Positions 9,588-19,982 are shown, counted from the stretch's first letter. The stretch: DNA of 54,419 bases from Anaerosporomusa subterranea (GCF_001611555.1 NZ_LSGP01000008.1:1-54419); one strand, 5' to 3'. Numbers and translations are program-made. The notes: generated by a model not told the origin, from the letters alone.

Positions 9588-10844
9588 ATGCTGGCAGCTC
9601 TGTCCAATGTGCTGAAAATCACGGAACTCAGGCAAAAAGTAGTGTTTACTTTAGCGATGTTCATCGTTTTCAGGGCCGGAGCCCATATTCCTGTACCCGG
9701 TGTGAATGCTTCGGTCATTGAGCAACTATTTACGTCTGGCAATCTATTTGGTCTTCTTGATCTTTTTGCCGGTGGCGCATTAAGCAAGTTCTCAATTTTC
9801 GCGATGAGCATCACTCCATACATCAACTCTTCTATTATCATGCAGCTTCTCACCATCGTTGTGCCGAAGTTTGAACAATGGGCTAAAGAAGGGGAAGAAG
9901 GCCGTAAGAAAATCAGCCAGATTACCCGCTATGGCACAGTATTGTTAGGTTTTATTCAGGCTCTTGGCATGGCATATGGCCTGCGCGCTGCAGTGATTAA
10001 TCCTGGTATAGGCTCAGTACTACTGATTGCTCTCACCTTGACTGCTGGTACTGTATTCTTGATGTGGCTGGGCGAGCAGATTACCGAAAAAGGCATCGGT
10101 AATGGCATTTCATTGATTATTTTCGCAGGCATCGTATCACGTCTGCCGGATGGTTTATATGTAATGTACCAATACCTTGCCGCGGGAACGATTAGCATTT
10201 TCAACGTTCTGTTGTTCCTTATCATTGCAGTGGCTATGATTGTTTTCGTTATCGCCATTCAGCAAGGACAACGTAAAATTCAAGTTCAATACGCTAAGCG
10301 TGTTGTTGGTCGCAAAACCTATGGTGGCCATTCTACCCATATTCCACTTAAAATTAACCAAGCAGGTGTAATTCCAATTATCTTTGCGTCATCCGTGCTC
10401 ATGTTTCCGGTAACCATAGCTCAGTTTATTGATGTGGCCTGGGTTAAAACAGTGGCAGGATGGTTTGCGTGGGGAACTCCTCTACAAACGCTGTTGTATG
10501 CGTTAATGATCGTATTCTTCACGTACTTCTATACTGCGGTTACCTTAAATATCCCGGATATGGCAGAGAATATGAAAAAATACGGTGGCTTCATCCCGGG
10601 ACTGCGTCCTGGCAAGCCAACCGCTGACTATTTAGAGCGGGTTATGAGCCGCATAACCCTAGCCGGCGCTATTTTCCTCGCTCTAATTGCCATATTGCCG
10701 AACTTCGTGGCAGGTGCCACGAACATTCAGGGCGTCTATTTCGGCGGCACCGCGCTCCTAATTGTCGTGGGCGTGGCGCTCGACACCATGAAACAGATTG
10801 AATCACTCATCCTGATGCGGCACTATCAAGGTTTCATGAAATAG
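9588..10844 (+). CDS. secY: Protein translocase channel subunit SecY
   Basis: SecY forms the central channel of the Sec translocon in the cytoplasmic membrane. The 418-residue protein has about ten hydrophobic segments. Conserved stretches include [44 protein letters not shown] and the cytoplasmic loop [26 protein letters not shown] site inside rplO serves the ATG, so the two genes are tightly linked. Confidence 0.98.
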   Translation: MLAALSNVLKITELRQKVVFTLAMFIVFRAGAHIPVPGVNASVIEQLFTSGNLFGLLDLFAGGALSKFSIFAMSITPYINSSIIMQLLTIVVPKFEQWAKEGEEGRKKISQITRYGTVLLGFIQALGMAYGLRAAVINPGIGSVLLIALTLTAGTVFLMWLGEQITEKGIGNGISLIIFAGIVSRLPDGLYVMYQYLAAGTISIFNVLLFLIIAVAMIVFVIAIQQGQRKIQVQYAKRVVGRKTYGGHSTHIPLKINQAGVIPIIFASSVLMFPVTIAQFIDVAWVKTVAGWFAWGTPLQTLLYALMIVFFTYFYTAVTLNIPDMAENMKKYGGFIPGLRPGKPTADYLERVMSRITLAGAIFLALIAILPNFVAGATNIQGVYFGGTALLIVVGVALDTMKQIESLILMRHYQGFMK

Positions 10845-10857
10845 GAGGTGCGGCGGG

Positions 10858-11511
10858 ATGTATATCCTGTTGATGGGGCCGCCGGGAGCGGGCAAAGGCA
10901 CGCAAGCGGCCAGGCTGGTAGAGCGCTATAATATTCCGCACATTTCTACCGGCGATATGTTCAGAGCAGCAGTTAAAGAGCAAACAGAACTGGGAAAGCA
11001 AGCAAAGGCATACATGGATGCTGGCCAACTCGTGCCAGATAGTGTAACGATCGGTATCGTTAAAGAACGATTGTCAAAGCCTGATGCGAAAAAAGGATTT
11101 ATCCTTGATGGTTTTCCCCGTACGCTTGAACAGGCGCGTGCTCTTGACGCAACACTTGAAGAACTAGGAATTTCGTTAGATGGTGTACTAAATGTTAGCG
11201 TTCCTGCGGGAGAGCTCATCAACCGCGTAACCGGGCGCCGTATGTGTAAACAGTGTGGCGCCACCTATCATGTGGTTAATTTCCCTTCCTCAGACCCGAC
11301 GCGTTGCGATAAATGCGCTGGTGAGCTGTATCAAAGGGATGATGACCGGGAAGAAACGGTTGCAAGACGTCTGGCAGTACATCAGTCCCAAACAAAACCC
11401 TTAATCGAGTATTATAACCAACACGGAATCTATACCGAGATCAATGGTCTGCAATCCATGGATACGGTATTTAAGGACATCATCTCTGTACTGAGGAGCG
11501 TCTCAGCATGA
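10858..11511 (+). CDS. adk: Adenylate kinase (zinc-containing)
   Basis: The enzyme converts ATP and AMP into two ADP. The 217-residue protein has the P-loop GPPGAGKGT at residues 7-15, the DGFPRT motif near 84-89 and a long-type LID domain. Cys130-Cys133 and Cys150-Cys153 in the LID would bind structural zinc, as in many Gram-positive enzymes. Its stop overlaps the map start (ATGA). Confidence 0.98.
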   Translation: MYILLMGPPGAGKGTQAARLVERYNIPHISTGDMFRAAVKEQTELGKQAKAYMDAGQLVPDSVTIGIVKERLSKPDAKKGFILDGFPRTLEQARALDATLEELGISLDGVLNVSVPAGELINRVTGRRMCKQCGATYHVVNFPSSDPTRCDKCAGELYQRDDDREETVARRLAVHQSQTKPLIEYYNQHGIYTEINGLQSMDTVFKDIISVLRSVSA

Positions 11512-12254
11512 TCATCTTGAAGTCTGAACGAGAGATAAAGTATATGCGGGATGCGGGGCGCATTGTGGCCGAAACGCTTCAAGAAGTGAAGAAAGCGGTG
11601 CGGCCTGAGATCACTACTCTCCAACTTGATCAGATCGCAGAGGACTATATCAAGAACTGCGGTGCCATACCGACGTTTAAGGGATATCACGGATTTCCAG
11701 GGAACATTTGCGCTTCAGTAAATGAACAGGTCGTCCATGGCATTCCAAGTGTAAAAAAGTTAAAAAATGGTGATACTGTTAGCATTGATATAGGAGCGGT
11801 AATTAATGGATATCATGGTGATGCCGCACTTACCCTGCCAGTCGGCGAAATTGACATCGAGGTGAGAAATCTGCTCAATGTCACTCAAGAGTCGCTGGAT
11901 AAGGGGATTGAAAAAGCAATAGCGGGAAATCGTCTCAGTGATATCTCCCATGCCGTGCAGACTCATGCTGAGAAACACGGCTACGGCGTGGTACGCGACT
12001 ATGTGGGCCACGGAATAGGCAGGAACATGCACGAAGATCCGCAAATACCCAACTACGGCATTCCTGGTCACGGACCGCGATTAAAGCCTGGCATGACACT
12101 AGCGATTGAGCCCATGATTAACATGGGAACACACGCAGTGAACGTACTGAATGATGGGTGGACGGTAGTGACAGCGGACGGAAAACCATCCGCTCATTTC
12201 GAGCATACTATCGCCATAACCCCTGACGGACCGGAAATCCTAACCCGCCTGTAA
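11508..12254 (+). CDS. map: Methionine aminopeptidase, type I
   Basis: The enzyme removes the initiator methionine from new proteins. The 248-residue protein shows the five metal ligands Asp94, Asp105, His168, Glu201 and Glu232, and the substrate-site histidine in VVHGIP (His77). There is no N-terminal zinc-finger extension. Translation is coupled to adk by a four-base overlap. Confidence 0.97.
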   Translation: MIILKSEREIKYMRDAGRIVAETLQEVKKAVRPEITTLQLDQIAEDYIKNCGAIPTFKGYHGFPGNICASVNEQVVHGIPSVKKLKNGDTVSIDIGAVINGYHGDAALTLPVGEIDIEVRNLLNVTQESLDKGIEKAIAGNRLSDISHAVQTHAEKHGYGVVRDYVGHGIGRNMHEDPQIPNYGIPGHGPRLKPGMTLAIEPMINMGTHAVNVLNDGWTVVTADGKPSAHFEHTIAITPDGPEILTRL

Positions 12255-12266
12255 CTCAGGCGGGTT
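12242..12266 (+). other. Inverted repeat around the map stop codon
   Basis: A perfect 10-bp inverted repeat, AACCCGCCTG and CAGGCGGGTT, has a 5-base loop that contains most of the map stop codon. No T run follows, and the operon continues into infA. It could be a pause, processing or partial termination signal. Confidence 0.55.
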
Positions 12267-12324
12267 GGGAACCGGGCACGATGTCAGCAAACCGGATTCG
12301 TGAAGTGGATGAGGAGGAGATAGC

Positions 12325-12543
12325 GTGTCCAAACAAGACGTCATCGAAGTAGAGGGTACGGTAATCGAAGCGCTGCCGAATGCCATGTTCCAGGTAAAAC
12401 TCGAGAATGGGCATGTAGTGTTGGCTCATATTTCTGGCAAAATGCGGATGCATTTCATTCGAATTTTGCCTGGAGATAAAGTCACTGTCGAGATCACGCC
12501 TTATGACCTGAAGCGCGGCAGAATTACCTACCGGTTCAAATAG
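12325..12543 (+). CDS. infA: Translation initiation factor IF-1
   Basis: IF-1 is an S1/OB-fold protein that blocks the ribosomal A site during initiation. The 72-residue product starts with GTG ([19 protein letters not shown]) and ends [12 protein letters not shown], exactly like the family. GAGGAGG precedes it. Confidence 0.98.
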   Translation: MSKQDVIEVEGTVIEALPNAMFQVKLENGHVVLAHISGKMRMHFIRILPGDKVTVEITPYDLKRGRITYRFK

Positions 12544-12578
12544 CCCAAGGTTCGGAGTAAGTAAGGGAGGTTGCTTCT

Positions 12579-12692
12579 ATGAAGGTCAGACCATCGGTGA
12601 AGCCGATTTGTGAGAAATGCAAAATTATTAAGCGCCATGGACATGTCATGGTGATTTGTGAAAACCCGAAGCATAAACAAAAACAAGGATAG
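12579..12692 (+). CDS. rpmJ: 50S ribosomal protein L36 (zinc form)
   Basis: This 37-residue zinc-binding protein of the large subunit starts [15 protein letters not shown]. The ligands Cys11, Cys14, Cys27 and His32 are all present. The ATG follows AAGGGAGG. It lies between infA and rpsM, the usual position. Confidence 0.96.
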   Translation: MKVRPSVKPICEKCKIIKRHGHVMVICENPKHKQKQG

Positions 12693-12704
12693 GGGGTGCA
12701 TTGA

Positions 12705-13082
12705 ATGGCACGTATTGCTGGTGTAGACTTACCGCGTGATAAACGCATAGAAATCGCACTGACATACATTTATGGCATCGGTTTGACACTAGCCCGTCAG
12801 ATCGTGGCAACGACAGGGATTAATCCTGATACACGTGTTCGCGACCTAACTGAAGAAGAAGTCGCTAAAATCCGTGAGTCGCTTGACAAGAACTATAAGG
12901 TTGAAGGCGATCTGCGTCGTGAAGAATCTCTTAATATCAAACGGCTGATTGAAATCGGCTCTTACCGCGGAAAACGTCATCGCGCCGGACTGCCGCTACG
13001 CGGACAGCGCACGAAGACTAATGCTCGCACGCGTAAGGGTCCGAAGAAAACTGTCGGCGTGAAACGGAAAGCAACTAAATAA
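12705..13082 (+). CDS. rpsM: 30S ribosomal protein S13
   Basis: S13 forms intersubunit bridges and contacts P-site tRNA. The 125-residue product starts [21 protein letters not shown]. It has the helix-hairpin-helix region [10 protein letters not shown] and the basic tail [18 protein letters not shown] that reaches the tRNA. Confidence 0.97.
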   Translation: MARIAGVDLPRDKRIEIALTYIYGIGLTLARQIVATTGINPDTRVRDLTEEEVAKIRESLDKNYKVEGDLRREESLNIKRLIEIGSYRGKRHRAGLPLRGQRTKTNARTRKGPKKTVGVKRKATK

Positions 13083-13108
13083 TAAGTAGCGTAAGGAGGG
13101 GATATTGA

Positions 13109-13504
13109 TTGGCTACAAAAAAAGTAGTGGTTCGTACAAAACGCAAAGAGCGTAAAAATATCGAGTTTGGCGTTGCGCACATTCGCTCAACCTTTAATAA
13201 CACGATTGTTACGATTACTGATACCAGAGGCAACGCATTGTCCTGGGCCAGCGCTGGTGAAATGGGATTTAGAGGCTCACGTAAAAGCACTCCGTTTGCC
13301 GCTCAAATGGCTGCTGAACAAGCTGCAAAAGCAGCGATGGAACACGGTCTGAAGCAAATTGAAGTCTATGTTAAAGGTCCCGGATCGGGACGTGAAGCGG
13401 CTATTCGGTCCTTACAAGCCGCTGGTCTAGAAGTTAATCTCATTAAGGACGTTACGCCGATTCCCCATAATGGCTGCCGTCCGCCCAAGCGTAGAAGAGT
13501 ATAA
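13109..13504 (+). CDS. rpsK: 30S ribosomal protein S11
   Basis: S11 lies on the 30S platform. The 131-residue product starts with TTG, eight bases after AAGGAGGGG, and reads [17 protein letters not shown]. Family motifs include [31 protein letters not shown] and [18 protein letters not shown] at the end. Confidence 0.96.
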   Translation: MATKKVVVRTKRKERKNIEFGVAHIRSTFNNTIVTITDTRGNALSWASAGEMGFRGSRKSTPFAAQMAAEQAAKAAMEHGLKQIEVYVKGPGSGREAAIRSLQAAGLEVNLIKDVTPIPHNGCRPPKRRRV

Positions 13505-13523
13505 ACCGGGAGGTGTTATAAGA

Positions 13524-14156
13524 ATGGCAAGATACGTTGGACCTGTTTGCAGACAATGCCGCCGCGAAGGTATGAAACTATACCTCAAGGGCGATAAGTG
13601 CTATAGTGATAAGTGCCCTGTTACCCGGCGCGCTTATGCCCCCGGCCAGCACGGCCAGGGCCAGGGACGCAAAAAAGTTTCTGAGTATGGCATTCAGTTG
13701 CGGGAGAAACAAAAAACTCGCCGCACCTATGGCGTTCTAGAGCGCCAATTCCACAACTACTTTGTAAAGGCTGACCGTCAAAAAGGCATCACCGGTGTAA
13801 ACCTGTTAGTTCTGCTGGAACGCAGAATTGATAACATTGTTTATCGCCTTGGCTTCGCAGCTAGTCGCCCCCAAGCTCGTCAGCTCGTCCGCCATGGACA
13901 TTTCACTGTTAATGGACGTCGCCTAAATATCCCGTCTGCACTGTTGAAACCTGGTGATGTGATTCAAGTTGCCGAAGGCAGCAAGTCATCACCAATCATA
14001 AAAGAGTTGGCAGAAGGACTGGCACACAAAACTGCGCCCGCGTGGCTTGAACTGTCTGCTGCAGACATGACTGGCAAAGTGGCTAGGTACCCGTCCCGCG
14101 AAGAAATTGACTTACCGGTTCAGGAGCATCTGATTGTTGAGTTGTATTCAAGGTAG
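13524..14156 (+). CDS. rpsD: 30S ribosomal protein S4 (zinc form)
   Basis: S4 is a primary 16S rRNA binder and often represses its own operon. The 210-residue product has Cys9, Cys12, Cys26 and Cys31 as likely zinc ligands and an S4 RNA-binding domain ([22 protein letters not shown] region, about residues 95-160). The ATG at 13524 follows GGGAGGTG; the upstream open frame overlaps rpsK and is not used. Confidence 0.97.
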   Translation: MARYVGPVCRQCRREGMKLYLKGDKCYSDKCPVTRRAYAPGQHGQGQGRKKVSEYGIQLREKQKTRRTYGVLERQFHNYFVKADRQKGITGVNLLVLLERRIDNIVYRLGFAASRPQARQLVRHGHFTVNGRRLNIPSALLKPGDVIQVAEGSKSSPIIKELAEGLAHKTAPAWLELSAADMTGKVARYPSREEIDLPVQEHLIVELYSR

Positions 14157-14294
14157 TCACCTGAACACTTTTCAATCGCGAGCTGAGGCGGCGCTCACTG
14201 CAGGCAGTTGCAGCACGGCGCCGGCTTTTGCAAAGCTCTACACAGTTTTGTCCCTTAGGGGCGCACTAGCGCACGAGGAGGAGGGCATTTCCGG

Positions 14295-15254
14295 ATGATG
14301 GAAATCGAAAAACCGAAAATCGAAATTGTGGAACAAAGTGAAGATAACAAACATGCAACGTTTGTTTGTGAACCGCTGAAGCGTGGTTATGGTATTACTC
14401 TTGGCAACAGCTTGCGGAGAATTCTCCTGTCATCTTTGCCTGGGGCTGCTGTCACCTCTGTGAAAATCGACGGCGTGCTTCATGAGTTTTCCACGATACC
14501 CGGCGTGCGGGAAGACGTAACCGACATTATCCTCAACTTGAAAGAGCTATATCTGAAATTGCATGGCGATCAGCCGCGTGTTATTCGGGTTGAAGCGCAA
14601 GGTGAAGGAGAAATTAAGGCGAGCGATATTATTACCGACGCAGATGTGGAAATTCTCAATCCTGACAAACATATCGCTACACTTAACGCGGACGCCAATT
14701 TCAAAATGGAAATGACTGTTCAGCCTGGTTATGGCTATGTTCCTGCTGATAAGAATAAGCGGCCTGATCAGGTGATTGGCGAAATTCCGATTGACTCAAT
14801 CTTCTCTCCCATCCAGCGGGTAAATTATAGTGTAACAGATACGCGTGTCGGTAATGTCACTAACTTTGACAAACTTACGCTGGAAGTCTGGTCAAATGGC
14901 GGTATAAAGCCGTCCGAAGCCGTTAGCAAAGCGGCGCGAATCCTGATTTCCGAACTGAAGCTGTTCCAAAATTTCGCCGGGACCCCTCTCGAGGATGACG
15001 CCTCCGACGGAGTCGTCGCAGAACCTGTGGAGGACAGCGGCTCCAAAACAATGGAAATGAACATTGAAGACCTGGAACTGTCGGTACGGTCTTATAACTG
15101 CTTGAAGCGGGCTGGGATCAATACCGTTGCTGAGTTGGTTCAGAAATCAGAAGAAGATATGATGAAGGTTCGTAATTTGGGGCGTAAGTCTCTAGATGAA
15201 GTCAAGAAAAAGTTGGCTGAACTCGGACTTTCACTCGCCGAAAACGAGGAATAA
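14295..15254 (+). CDS. rpoA: RNA polymerase subunit alpha
   Basis: Alpha is the dimeric scaffold of RNA polymerase. The 319-residue protein has the N-terminal assembly domain ([21 protein letters not shown] near residues 30-50). An acidic linker follows at about 232-250. The C-terminal domain contains [13 protein letters not shown] and [11 protein letters not shown], which touch UP elements and activators. Two ATG codons stand in tandem (14295 and 14298) after GAGGAGGAGG. The 138-base gap after rpsD is the longest inside the alpha operon; I see only weak structure and no promoter there. Confidence 0.97.
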   Translation: MMEIEKPKIEIVEQSEDNKHATFVCEPLKRGYGITLGNSLRRILLSSLPGAAVTSVKIDGVLHEFSTIPGVREDVTDIILNLKELYLKLHGDQPRVIRVEAQGEGEIKASDIITDADVEILNPDKHIATLNADANFKMEMTVQPGYGYVPADKNKRPDQVIGEIPIDSIFSPIQRVNYSVTDTRVGNVTNFDKLTLEVWSNGGIKPSEAVSKAARILISELKLFQNFAGTPLEDDASDGVVAEPVEDSGSKTMEMNIEDLELSVRSYNCLKRAGINTVAELVQKSEEDMMKVRNLGRKSLDEVKKKLAELGLSLAENEE

Positions 15255-15268
15255 AGGGAGGGAAATTT

Positions 15269-15607
15269 GTGGCCTACCGTAAATTTGGACGTGACTCCAG
15301 CGCCCGTAAGGCGCTGTTTCGCAGCATTTTGACCTCCTTCTTCGCCCATGAGCGTATTGAGACAACTGAAGCCAAGGCTAAAGAAATGAGCGGCCTAGCC
15401 GATCAGATGATTACCCTGGCTAAACGAGGCGATCTGCATGCTCGCCGTCAAGTGTTGTCCTTTCTCATGGATGAAGAAGTGACGAAAAAACTATTTGATT
15501 CGATTGCACCAAAATATAAAGAGCGTCAGGGTGGCTACACCCGTGTGCTGAAACTCGGACCCCGTCGGGGCGATGCCGCTCCGATGGCTATCTTGGAATT
15601 GGTGTAA
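15269..15607 (+). CDS. rplQ: 50S ribosomal protein L17
   Basis: L17 surrounds the tunnel exit. The 112-residue product starts with GTG ([20 protein letters not shown]) and ends [20 protein letters not shown], typical of the family. It is the last gene of the alpha operon before the ECF transporter genes. Confidence 0.97.
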   Translation: MAYRKFGRDSSARKALFRSILTSFFAHERIETTEAKAKEMSGLADQMITLAKRGDLHARRQVLSFLMDEEVTKKLFDSIAPKYKERQGGYTRVLKLGPRRGDAAPMAILELV

Positions 15608-15614
15608 AACACTC

Positions 15615-15638
15615 ACCAAGCAACGTCTGATGCTTGGT
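15615..15638 (+). other. Inverted repeat after rplQ
   Basis: A perfect 8-bp inverted repeat, ACCAAGCA and TGCTTGGT, with an 8-base loop starts seven bases after the rplQ stop. Only a mixed AT-rich stretch follows, so it is at best a weak terminator or 3'-end stabiliser. Confidence 0.4.
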
Positions 15639-15667
15639 CAATAATTCCGTAATACAACGGGCATGAA

Positions 15668-15689
15668 AGGGCGGCCGAAGGGTCGCCCT
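15668..15689 (+). other. Hairpin upstream of ecfA1
   Basis: A 9-bp stem with one G-U pair closes a GAAG tetraloop between rplQ and ecfA1. No T run follows. With the repeat at 15615 it makes the rplQ-ecfA1 gap the only structured gap in this stretch. It may reduce read-through from the ribosomal genes. Confidence 0.4.
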
Positions 15690-15724
15690 ATGCGTGCATA
15701 TACTCTGGCATGGGGGATTGTGAT

Positions 15725-16579
15725 ATGGGAGAGGTCATGACAGAGACAGAACAGATTATCCGATTAGATCGTGTTATACACGAGTATGTAGACGTAGAAG
15801 GAAAACCCCAAATTGCATTAAATCAAATTAACCTATCAGTCACAAAAGGCGAGTTTGTTGCGATTATCGGTGCAAACGGATCGGGTAAATCCACCCTTGC
15901 CAAGCATCTCAATGCTTTGCTGCTGCCAACAAGCGGAGTTTGTCAAATTTGTGGCATGGATACAAGTAATCCGGAGCTTCTCTGGAACATCCGTCAATCA
16001 GTTGGCATGGTATTTCAAAACCCAGACAACCAAATTGTAGCTGCAATTGTTGAAGAGGATGTAGCCTTTGGACCTGAGAATTTAGGCATTGAGGCACTTG
16101 AAATTCGCCGAAGGGTCGATGATGCGTTGCATTCAGTGGGGATGTTCGAATATGCCTCGCATGCTCCGCATCTGTTATCAGGCGGTCAAAAACAACGCAT
16201 CGCTATTGCGGGAGTGCTGGCTATGCGTCCTAAATGTCTGGTACTTGATGAACCAACGGCAATGCTTGATCCAACAGGTCGTAGCGAGGTTCTTGCAACA
16301 GCTCATCGCTTGAATAAAGAAGAAGGCATCACCGTTGTCTATATTACGCATTTTATGGATGAAGCAGTAACTGCTGACCGGGTGATCGTGATGGAAAACG
16401 GTTCGGTGCTGGAACAGGGCCCTCCAGAACAGATCTTTTCTCAAGTTGAACGGTTAAAACAGATAGGCCTTGATGCGCCGATTGCTGCGGAAATAAGCCA
16501 CCGATTACGCAGCCGTGGTTTGAAAATAACAGGCAAGGTCATCACAGATGAGGAACTGGTGACATCGCTATGTCGATAA
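15725..16579 (+). CDS. ecfA1: ECF transporter ATPase EcfA1
   Basis: This is one of the two ATPases that power group II energy-coupling factor vitamin and metal transporters. Using the ATG at 15725, nine bases after a GGGG site, the protein has 284 residues. Walker A GANGSGKST is at 49-57; the LLSGGQKQR signature and the LVLDEPTAMLDP Walker B follow. An earlier ATG at 15710 and a later one at 15737 are possible. The gene overlaps ecfA2 by 10 bases. No S component is encoded nearby, so the module is probably shared by several substrate-binding subunits. Confidence 0.94.
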   Translation: MGEVMTETEQIIRLDRVIHEYVDVEGKPQIALNQINLSVTKGEFVAIIGANGSGKSTLAKHLNALLLPTSGVCQICGMDTSNPELLWNIRQSVGMVFQNPDNQIVAAIVEEDVAFGPENLGIEALEIRRRVDDALHSVGMFEYASHAPHLLSGGQKQRIAIAGVLAMRPKCLVLDEPTAMLDPTGRSEVLATAHRLNKEEGITVVYITHFMDEAVTADRVIVMENGSVLEQGPPEQIFSQVERLKQIGLDAPIAAEISHRLRSRGLKITGKVITDEELVTSLCR

Positions 16580-17436
16580 AATTAGATAATGTTTCCTATA
16601 CCTATATGCAGGGAACGCCATATCAGAAGACTGCTATTAGAGAAATAACGCTAGAAATTCAGCAAAGAGAGTTTGTCGGCGTGATTGGACATACCGGGTC
16701 TGGTAAGTCAACGTTGATTCAACATCTCAATGGTTTGTTGCAACCTACCCTAGGGGAAGTGTTGGTCGACGGAGTCAATCTCCACACCAAGTCTGCTGAG
16801 TCTAAGAGCGCAAGGCGTAAGGTTGGCATGGTCTTTCAATACCCGGAACAGCAACTATTTGAAGAGACGGTGTTTGATGACATTGCCTTTGGACCGCGGA
16901 ATCTTAAACTGGATGCCGATACAGTAGAGGCTCGCGTCAGGCGGGCTATGGATTTTGTCGGTCTTGACTTTGATGCATTTTCCCGCCGCTCTCCTTTTCG
17001 GTTAAGCGGTGGTCAGATGCGTCGCGTAGCGATTGCAGGTGTGATTGCACTCGAACCAACCTATCTTGTCCTTGATGAACCATCTGCCGGACTTGATCCT
17101 AGGGGACGAGACGAGATATTTGGACAGATATTAAATCTTTATCATACTTCTAACATCACAGTAATCTTGGTATCACACAACATGGAAGACATAGCGCGCA
17201 TGGCCAATCGTCTGTTGGTCATGCATGACGGGATCATTAGTCTTGACGGACGGCCTGAGACAATCTTTGGCGGTAGCATTGACCGCTTGCGAGCAGCTGG
17301 CGTAGATGTGCCTAGTGTGACTACCTTGCTGCGCAAATTAAAGACTGCTGGCCTTCCCGTACTCGGCGAAGCGCTAACCCCCGAGCTGGCAACAGAAGAG
17401 ATTCTGGCGGCGATGGGAGGCAAGTACAGTGCTTAG
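16570..17436 (+). CDS. ecfA2: ECF transporter ATPase EcfA2
   Basis: This is the second ATPase of the ECF module, 288 residues. Walker A GHTGSGKST is at 40-48. The Q-loop FQYPEQQLFEETV, the RLSGGQMRR signature and the LVLDEPSAGLDP Walker B are intact. The FQYPEQQLF sequence is typical of EcfA2. The start is inside ecfA1 and the end overlaps ecfT by 8 bases. Confidence 0.95.
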   Translation: MSIKLDNVSYTYMQGTPYQKTAIREITLEIQQREFVGVIGHTGSGKSTLIQHLNGLLQPTLGEVLVDGVNLHTKSAESKSARRKVGMVFQYPEQQLFEETVFDDIAFGPRNLKLDADTVEARVRRAMDFVGLDFDAFSRRSPFRLSGGQMRRVAIAGVIALEPTYLVLDEPSAGLDPRGRDEIFGQILNLYHTSNITVILVSHNMEDIARMANRLLVMHDGIISLDGRPETIFGGSIDRLRAAGVDVPSVTTLLRKLKTAGLPVLGEALTPELATEEILAAMGGKYSA

Positions 17437-18220
17437 TGGCATTACGTTAGGACAATATTTTCCTGGGGCGTCATTTATTCATCAGCTAGATCCTCGAACT
17501 AAAATTCTGGGCACAGTGCTGTTTATTAGCAGTATATTTTTGGCTGAGACATATCTCGCTTATGGCGTGCTAGTGCTGTTTTCTATTTTAGTTGTTGGCA
17601 TATCCCGCATACCGGCTAGGCTGGTTTTTAAATCCATAAAACCACTATGGCTGATACTGTTGATTACCTTTCTCATTCATCTGCTGACTACACCAGGCGC
17701 CATTGTATTGGCTGCTGGCCCATTTGCAATCACTGACACAGGACTGCGGCAAGGGATACTCATGTCGCTGAGATTGGTGTTGCTGATCGTGATTTCCTCA
17801 TTATTAACCTTTACCACTTCGCCTATTGTATTGACTGACGGAATTGAAAGGCTGCTGAATCCGTTTAAACGGATTGGCGTACCAGCCCATGAACTGGCAA
17901 TGATGATGACAATTGCCCTGCGCTTTATTCCTACCTTAATTGAGGAGACAGACCGTATCATGAAGGCACAGATCGCTCGCGGTGCTGAGTTTTCTTCTGG
18001 TTCATTGCTTAAGCGGGCGCAGAATATGATCCCCTTGTTGGTCCCCTTGTTTATCAGCGCGTTTCGACGGGCTGATGAATTGGCGACAGCCATGGAGGCG
18101 CGATGCTATCGCGGTGGTGACAACCGGACACGGATGAAGGAATTACGGCTGGCGCTACGCGATGGAGTAGCAATGGCAGCGATTATCGGCCTAATTGTTA
18201 CTTTGGTTTGGTTAAAATAA
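17429..18220 (+). CDS. ecfT: ECF transporter transmembrane subunit EcfT
   Basis: EcfT couples the two ATPases to the substrate-binding S subunit in the membrane. The 263-residue protein starts with GTG after GGGAGG and has several hydrophobic helices. Two conserved coupling motifs contact the ATPases: the ARG of IMKAQIARGAEF and the ARCY-type AMEARCYRGG near the C-terminus. The stop overlaps the truA start (TAATG). Confidence 0.95.
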   Translation: MLSGITLGQYFPGASFIHQLDPRTKILGTVLFISSIFLAETYLAYGVLVLFSILVVGISRIPARLVFKSIKPLWLILLITFLIHLLTTPGAIVLAAGPFAITDTGLRQGILMSLRLVLLIVISSLLTFTTSPIVLTDGIERLLNPFKRIGVPAHELAMMMTIALRFIPTLIEETDRIMKAQIARGAEFSSGSLLKRAQNMIPLLVPLFISAFRRADELATAMEARCYRGGDNRTRMKELRLALRDGVAMAAIIGLIVTLVWLK

Positions 18221-18975
18221 TGTGTGAGAGAAATATTTGTTTAACTGTCGCTTATGATGGCACAGCCTACCATGGCTTTCAAAGGCAGGCGAATGCGCTG
18301 AGTATTCAGCAGGTTCTCGAAGACCGGCTAGGATCGCTTTTTGGGCATACCCTTAAAATTGCTGGTGCAGCGCGAACAGACACCGGTGTGCACGCTCATG
18401 GGCAGGTTGTCACGTTTAAGACTACCGGCTCCATACCTGTCTCACGCATACCCTTTGCCGCTCAGGGAGTACTACCGACCGATATCGTCATCCGCAAAGC
18501 CGCTGTGGTGCCAGCTGAATTTCATGCCCGCATATCAGCAAAAAGCAAGATCTACTATTATCGCATATACAATAACCACTTAGCTGATCCGCTCCTAATA
18601 CGATACGCCTGGCACATTCGGCGGAAGTTGGATATTGAGCGAATGAGTCAATCGCTTAAGCATATAATTGGCAAGCATGACTTTTCTGCCTTTCGTGCTA
18701 CAGGTGGAGCGACGGTCAATCCTGTCAGAGAAATGCTGCATGCAGAATGCCGGCAGGACGGAGATGTGATTGAGTGCTTGTTTCATGGAACCGGTTTTTT
18801 GTATCATATGGTTCGAAATTTGGTTGGGACGTTAGTTAATATCGGGATTCACAAGCTGGACGCAGACGCCATGTTTCATATCCGTGAGTCGCGTGATCGT
18901 CACCGAGCTGGGGTAACGGCACCAGCACATGGTCTGTATTTGAAAGAAGTTTATTATGAATCCGGGTTGTTATAG
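18220..18975 (+). CDS. truA: tRNA pseudouridine(38-40) synthase
   Basis: TruA converts uridines 38-40 in the tRNA anticodon stem to pseudouridine. The 251-residue protein begins MCERNICLTVAYDGTAYHGFQRQ and has the active-site motif ARTDTGVHA with the catalytic Asp54. It also has FLYHMVRNLVGTL near the C-terminus. The ATG at 18220 overlaps the ecfT stop by one base; a TTG at 18208 would extend back into ecfT and is less likely. Confidence 0.96.
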   Translation: MCERNICLTVAYDGTAYHGFQRQANALSIQQVLEDRLGSLFGHTLKIAGAARTDTGVHAHGQVVTFKTTGSIPVSRIPFAAQGVLPTDIVIRKAAVVPAEFHARISAKSKIYYYRIYNNHLADPLLIRYAWHIRRKLDIERMSQSLKHIIGKHDFSAFRATGGATVNPVREMLHAECRQDGDVIECLFHGTGFLYHMVRNLVGTLVNIGIHKLDADAMFHIRESRDRHRAGVTAPAHGLYLKEVYYESGLL

Positions 18976-18984
18976 CTTTTTTAC

Positions 18985-19013
18985 TTGACATTGACCAGTC
19001 AATTAATTACAAT
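18985..19013 (+). promoter_or_regulatory. Sigma-A promoter of rplM-rpsI
   Basis: A perfect -35 TTGACA (18985-18990) and -10 TACAAT (19008-19013) are separated by exactly 17 bases. The promoter lies just after the truA stop and gives rplM-rpsI a transcript separate from the ecf-truA genes, with about 108 bases of leader. Confidence 0.85.
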
Positions 19014-19019
19014 ATCCTT

Positions 19020-19125
19020 ATGAGATTTTGCCACGATTCCACTAGCCCCGGAAATCAAGGTGAAAATCTAGACCTAAGCTTACTATATTCGTGCTACTCT
19101 TGATTTTCATGCAAGGAGGGATAAC
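19020..19125 (+). promoter_or_regulatory. Candidate L13 leader
   Basis: The leader between the promoter and rplM holds a 9-bp helix with one bulge, GAAATCAAG (19051-19059) with CTTGATTTTC (19099-19108), about 40 bases apart. The closing strand lies just before the AAGGAGGG ribosome site. An L13 leader motif thought to mediate feedback by L13 is known upstream of rplM in other Firmicutes. Position and shape fit, but I have not matched it to the consensus. Confidence 0.5.
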
Positions 19126-19128
19126 TGG

Positions 19129-19569
19129 ATGAGAACGACGTTTATGGCCAATGAATCAAACATAGAACGTAAGTGGTATCTCGTGGACGCCGAAGGCAAA
19201 ACGCTGGGCAGACTGGCGGTTGAAGTAGCTAAAGTTCTGCGCGGCAAACATAAACCGACTTACACTACACATGTTGACACAGGAGACTATGTCATCATCA
19301 TTAATGCTGCAAAAGTACAATTAACTGGCAAGAAACTGGTGCAGAAGACGTATTTTAGCCACTCCGGCTATGTTGGCGGCACTACGTTTACTACTGCTGG
19401 CAAACTAATGCAAGAGCGCCCGGAAAGAGTCGTTGAGCACGCTATCAAAGGCATGCTGCCGAAAAATAGCCTGGGTCGCGACATGTTCCGTAAATTAAAA
19501 GTTTACCGCGGATCTGAGCATCCACATGCTGCACAGCAGCCGGAAAATCTTGAATTGAATATTCGATAA
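19129..19569 (+). CDS. rplM: 50S ribosomal protein L13
   Basis: L13 is an early assembly protein of the large subunit. The 146-residue product starts [20 protein letters not shown], like Bacillus L13, and contains [18 protein letters not shown] and [28 protein letters not shown] is eight bases before the first ATG, which supports this start over the ATG six codons later. Confidence 0.97.
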   Translation: MRTTFMANESNIERKWYLVDAEGKTLGRLAVEVAKVLRGKHKPTYTTHVDTGDYVIIINAAKVQLTGKKLVQKTYFSHSGYVGGTTFTTAGKLMQERPERVVEHAIKGMLPKNSLGRDMFRKLKVYRGSEHPHAAQQPENLELNIR

Positions 19570-19589
19570 CCGGAAAGGAGGAACAGAAA

Positions 19590-19982
19590 TTGGCACAAGT
19601 AGTTTATTATGGAACTGGTCGGAGAAAAACTTCGGTTGCCAGAGTTCGTCTGGTTCCGGGAGAAGGCAAGATCGTTGTCAACGACCGTGCACTCGACGAT
19701 TACTTCGGTTTGAAAACCCTTGAACTGATTGTGAAGCAACCGCTGGCCCTAACAGACACGGTTGGTAAATATGATGTACTCGCCAAAGTTGAAGGCGGCG
19801 GTGTATCCGGACAAGCTGGCGCCGTTCGTCACGGGATTTCCCGTGCTTTGCTAAAAGTTGATTTGGAATATCGCCCGTTATTAAAGAAAGCTGGTCTGCT
19901 GACCCGCGACCCGCGTGAAAAAGAGCGTCGGAAATACGGCCTCAAAAAAGCGCGTAAAGCTTCACAGTTCTCCAAGCGTTAA
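19590..19982 (+). CDS. rpsI: 30S ribosomal protein S9
   Basis: S9 reaches the P-site tRNA with its C-terminal tail. The 130-residue product starts with TTG after AAAGGAGG and reads [21 protein letters not shown]. It ends [16 protein letters not shown], the canonical tail. It is cotranscribed with rplM and followed by a strong terminator. Confidence 0.97.
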   Translation: MAQVVYYGTGRRKTSVARVRLVPGEGKIVVNDRALDDYFGLKTLELIVKQPLALTDTVGKYDVLAKVEGGGVSGQAGAVRHGISRALLKVDLEYRPLLKKAGLLTRDPREKERRKYGLKKARKASQFSKR

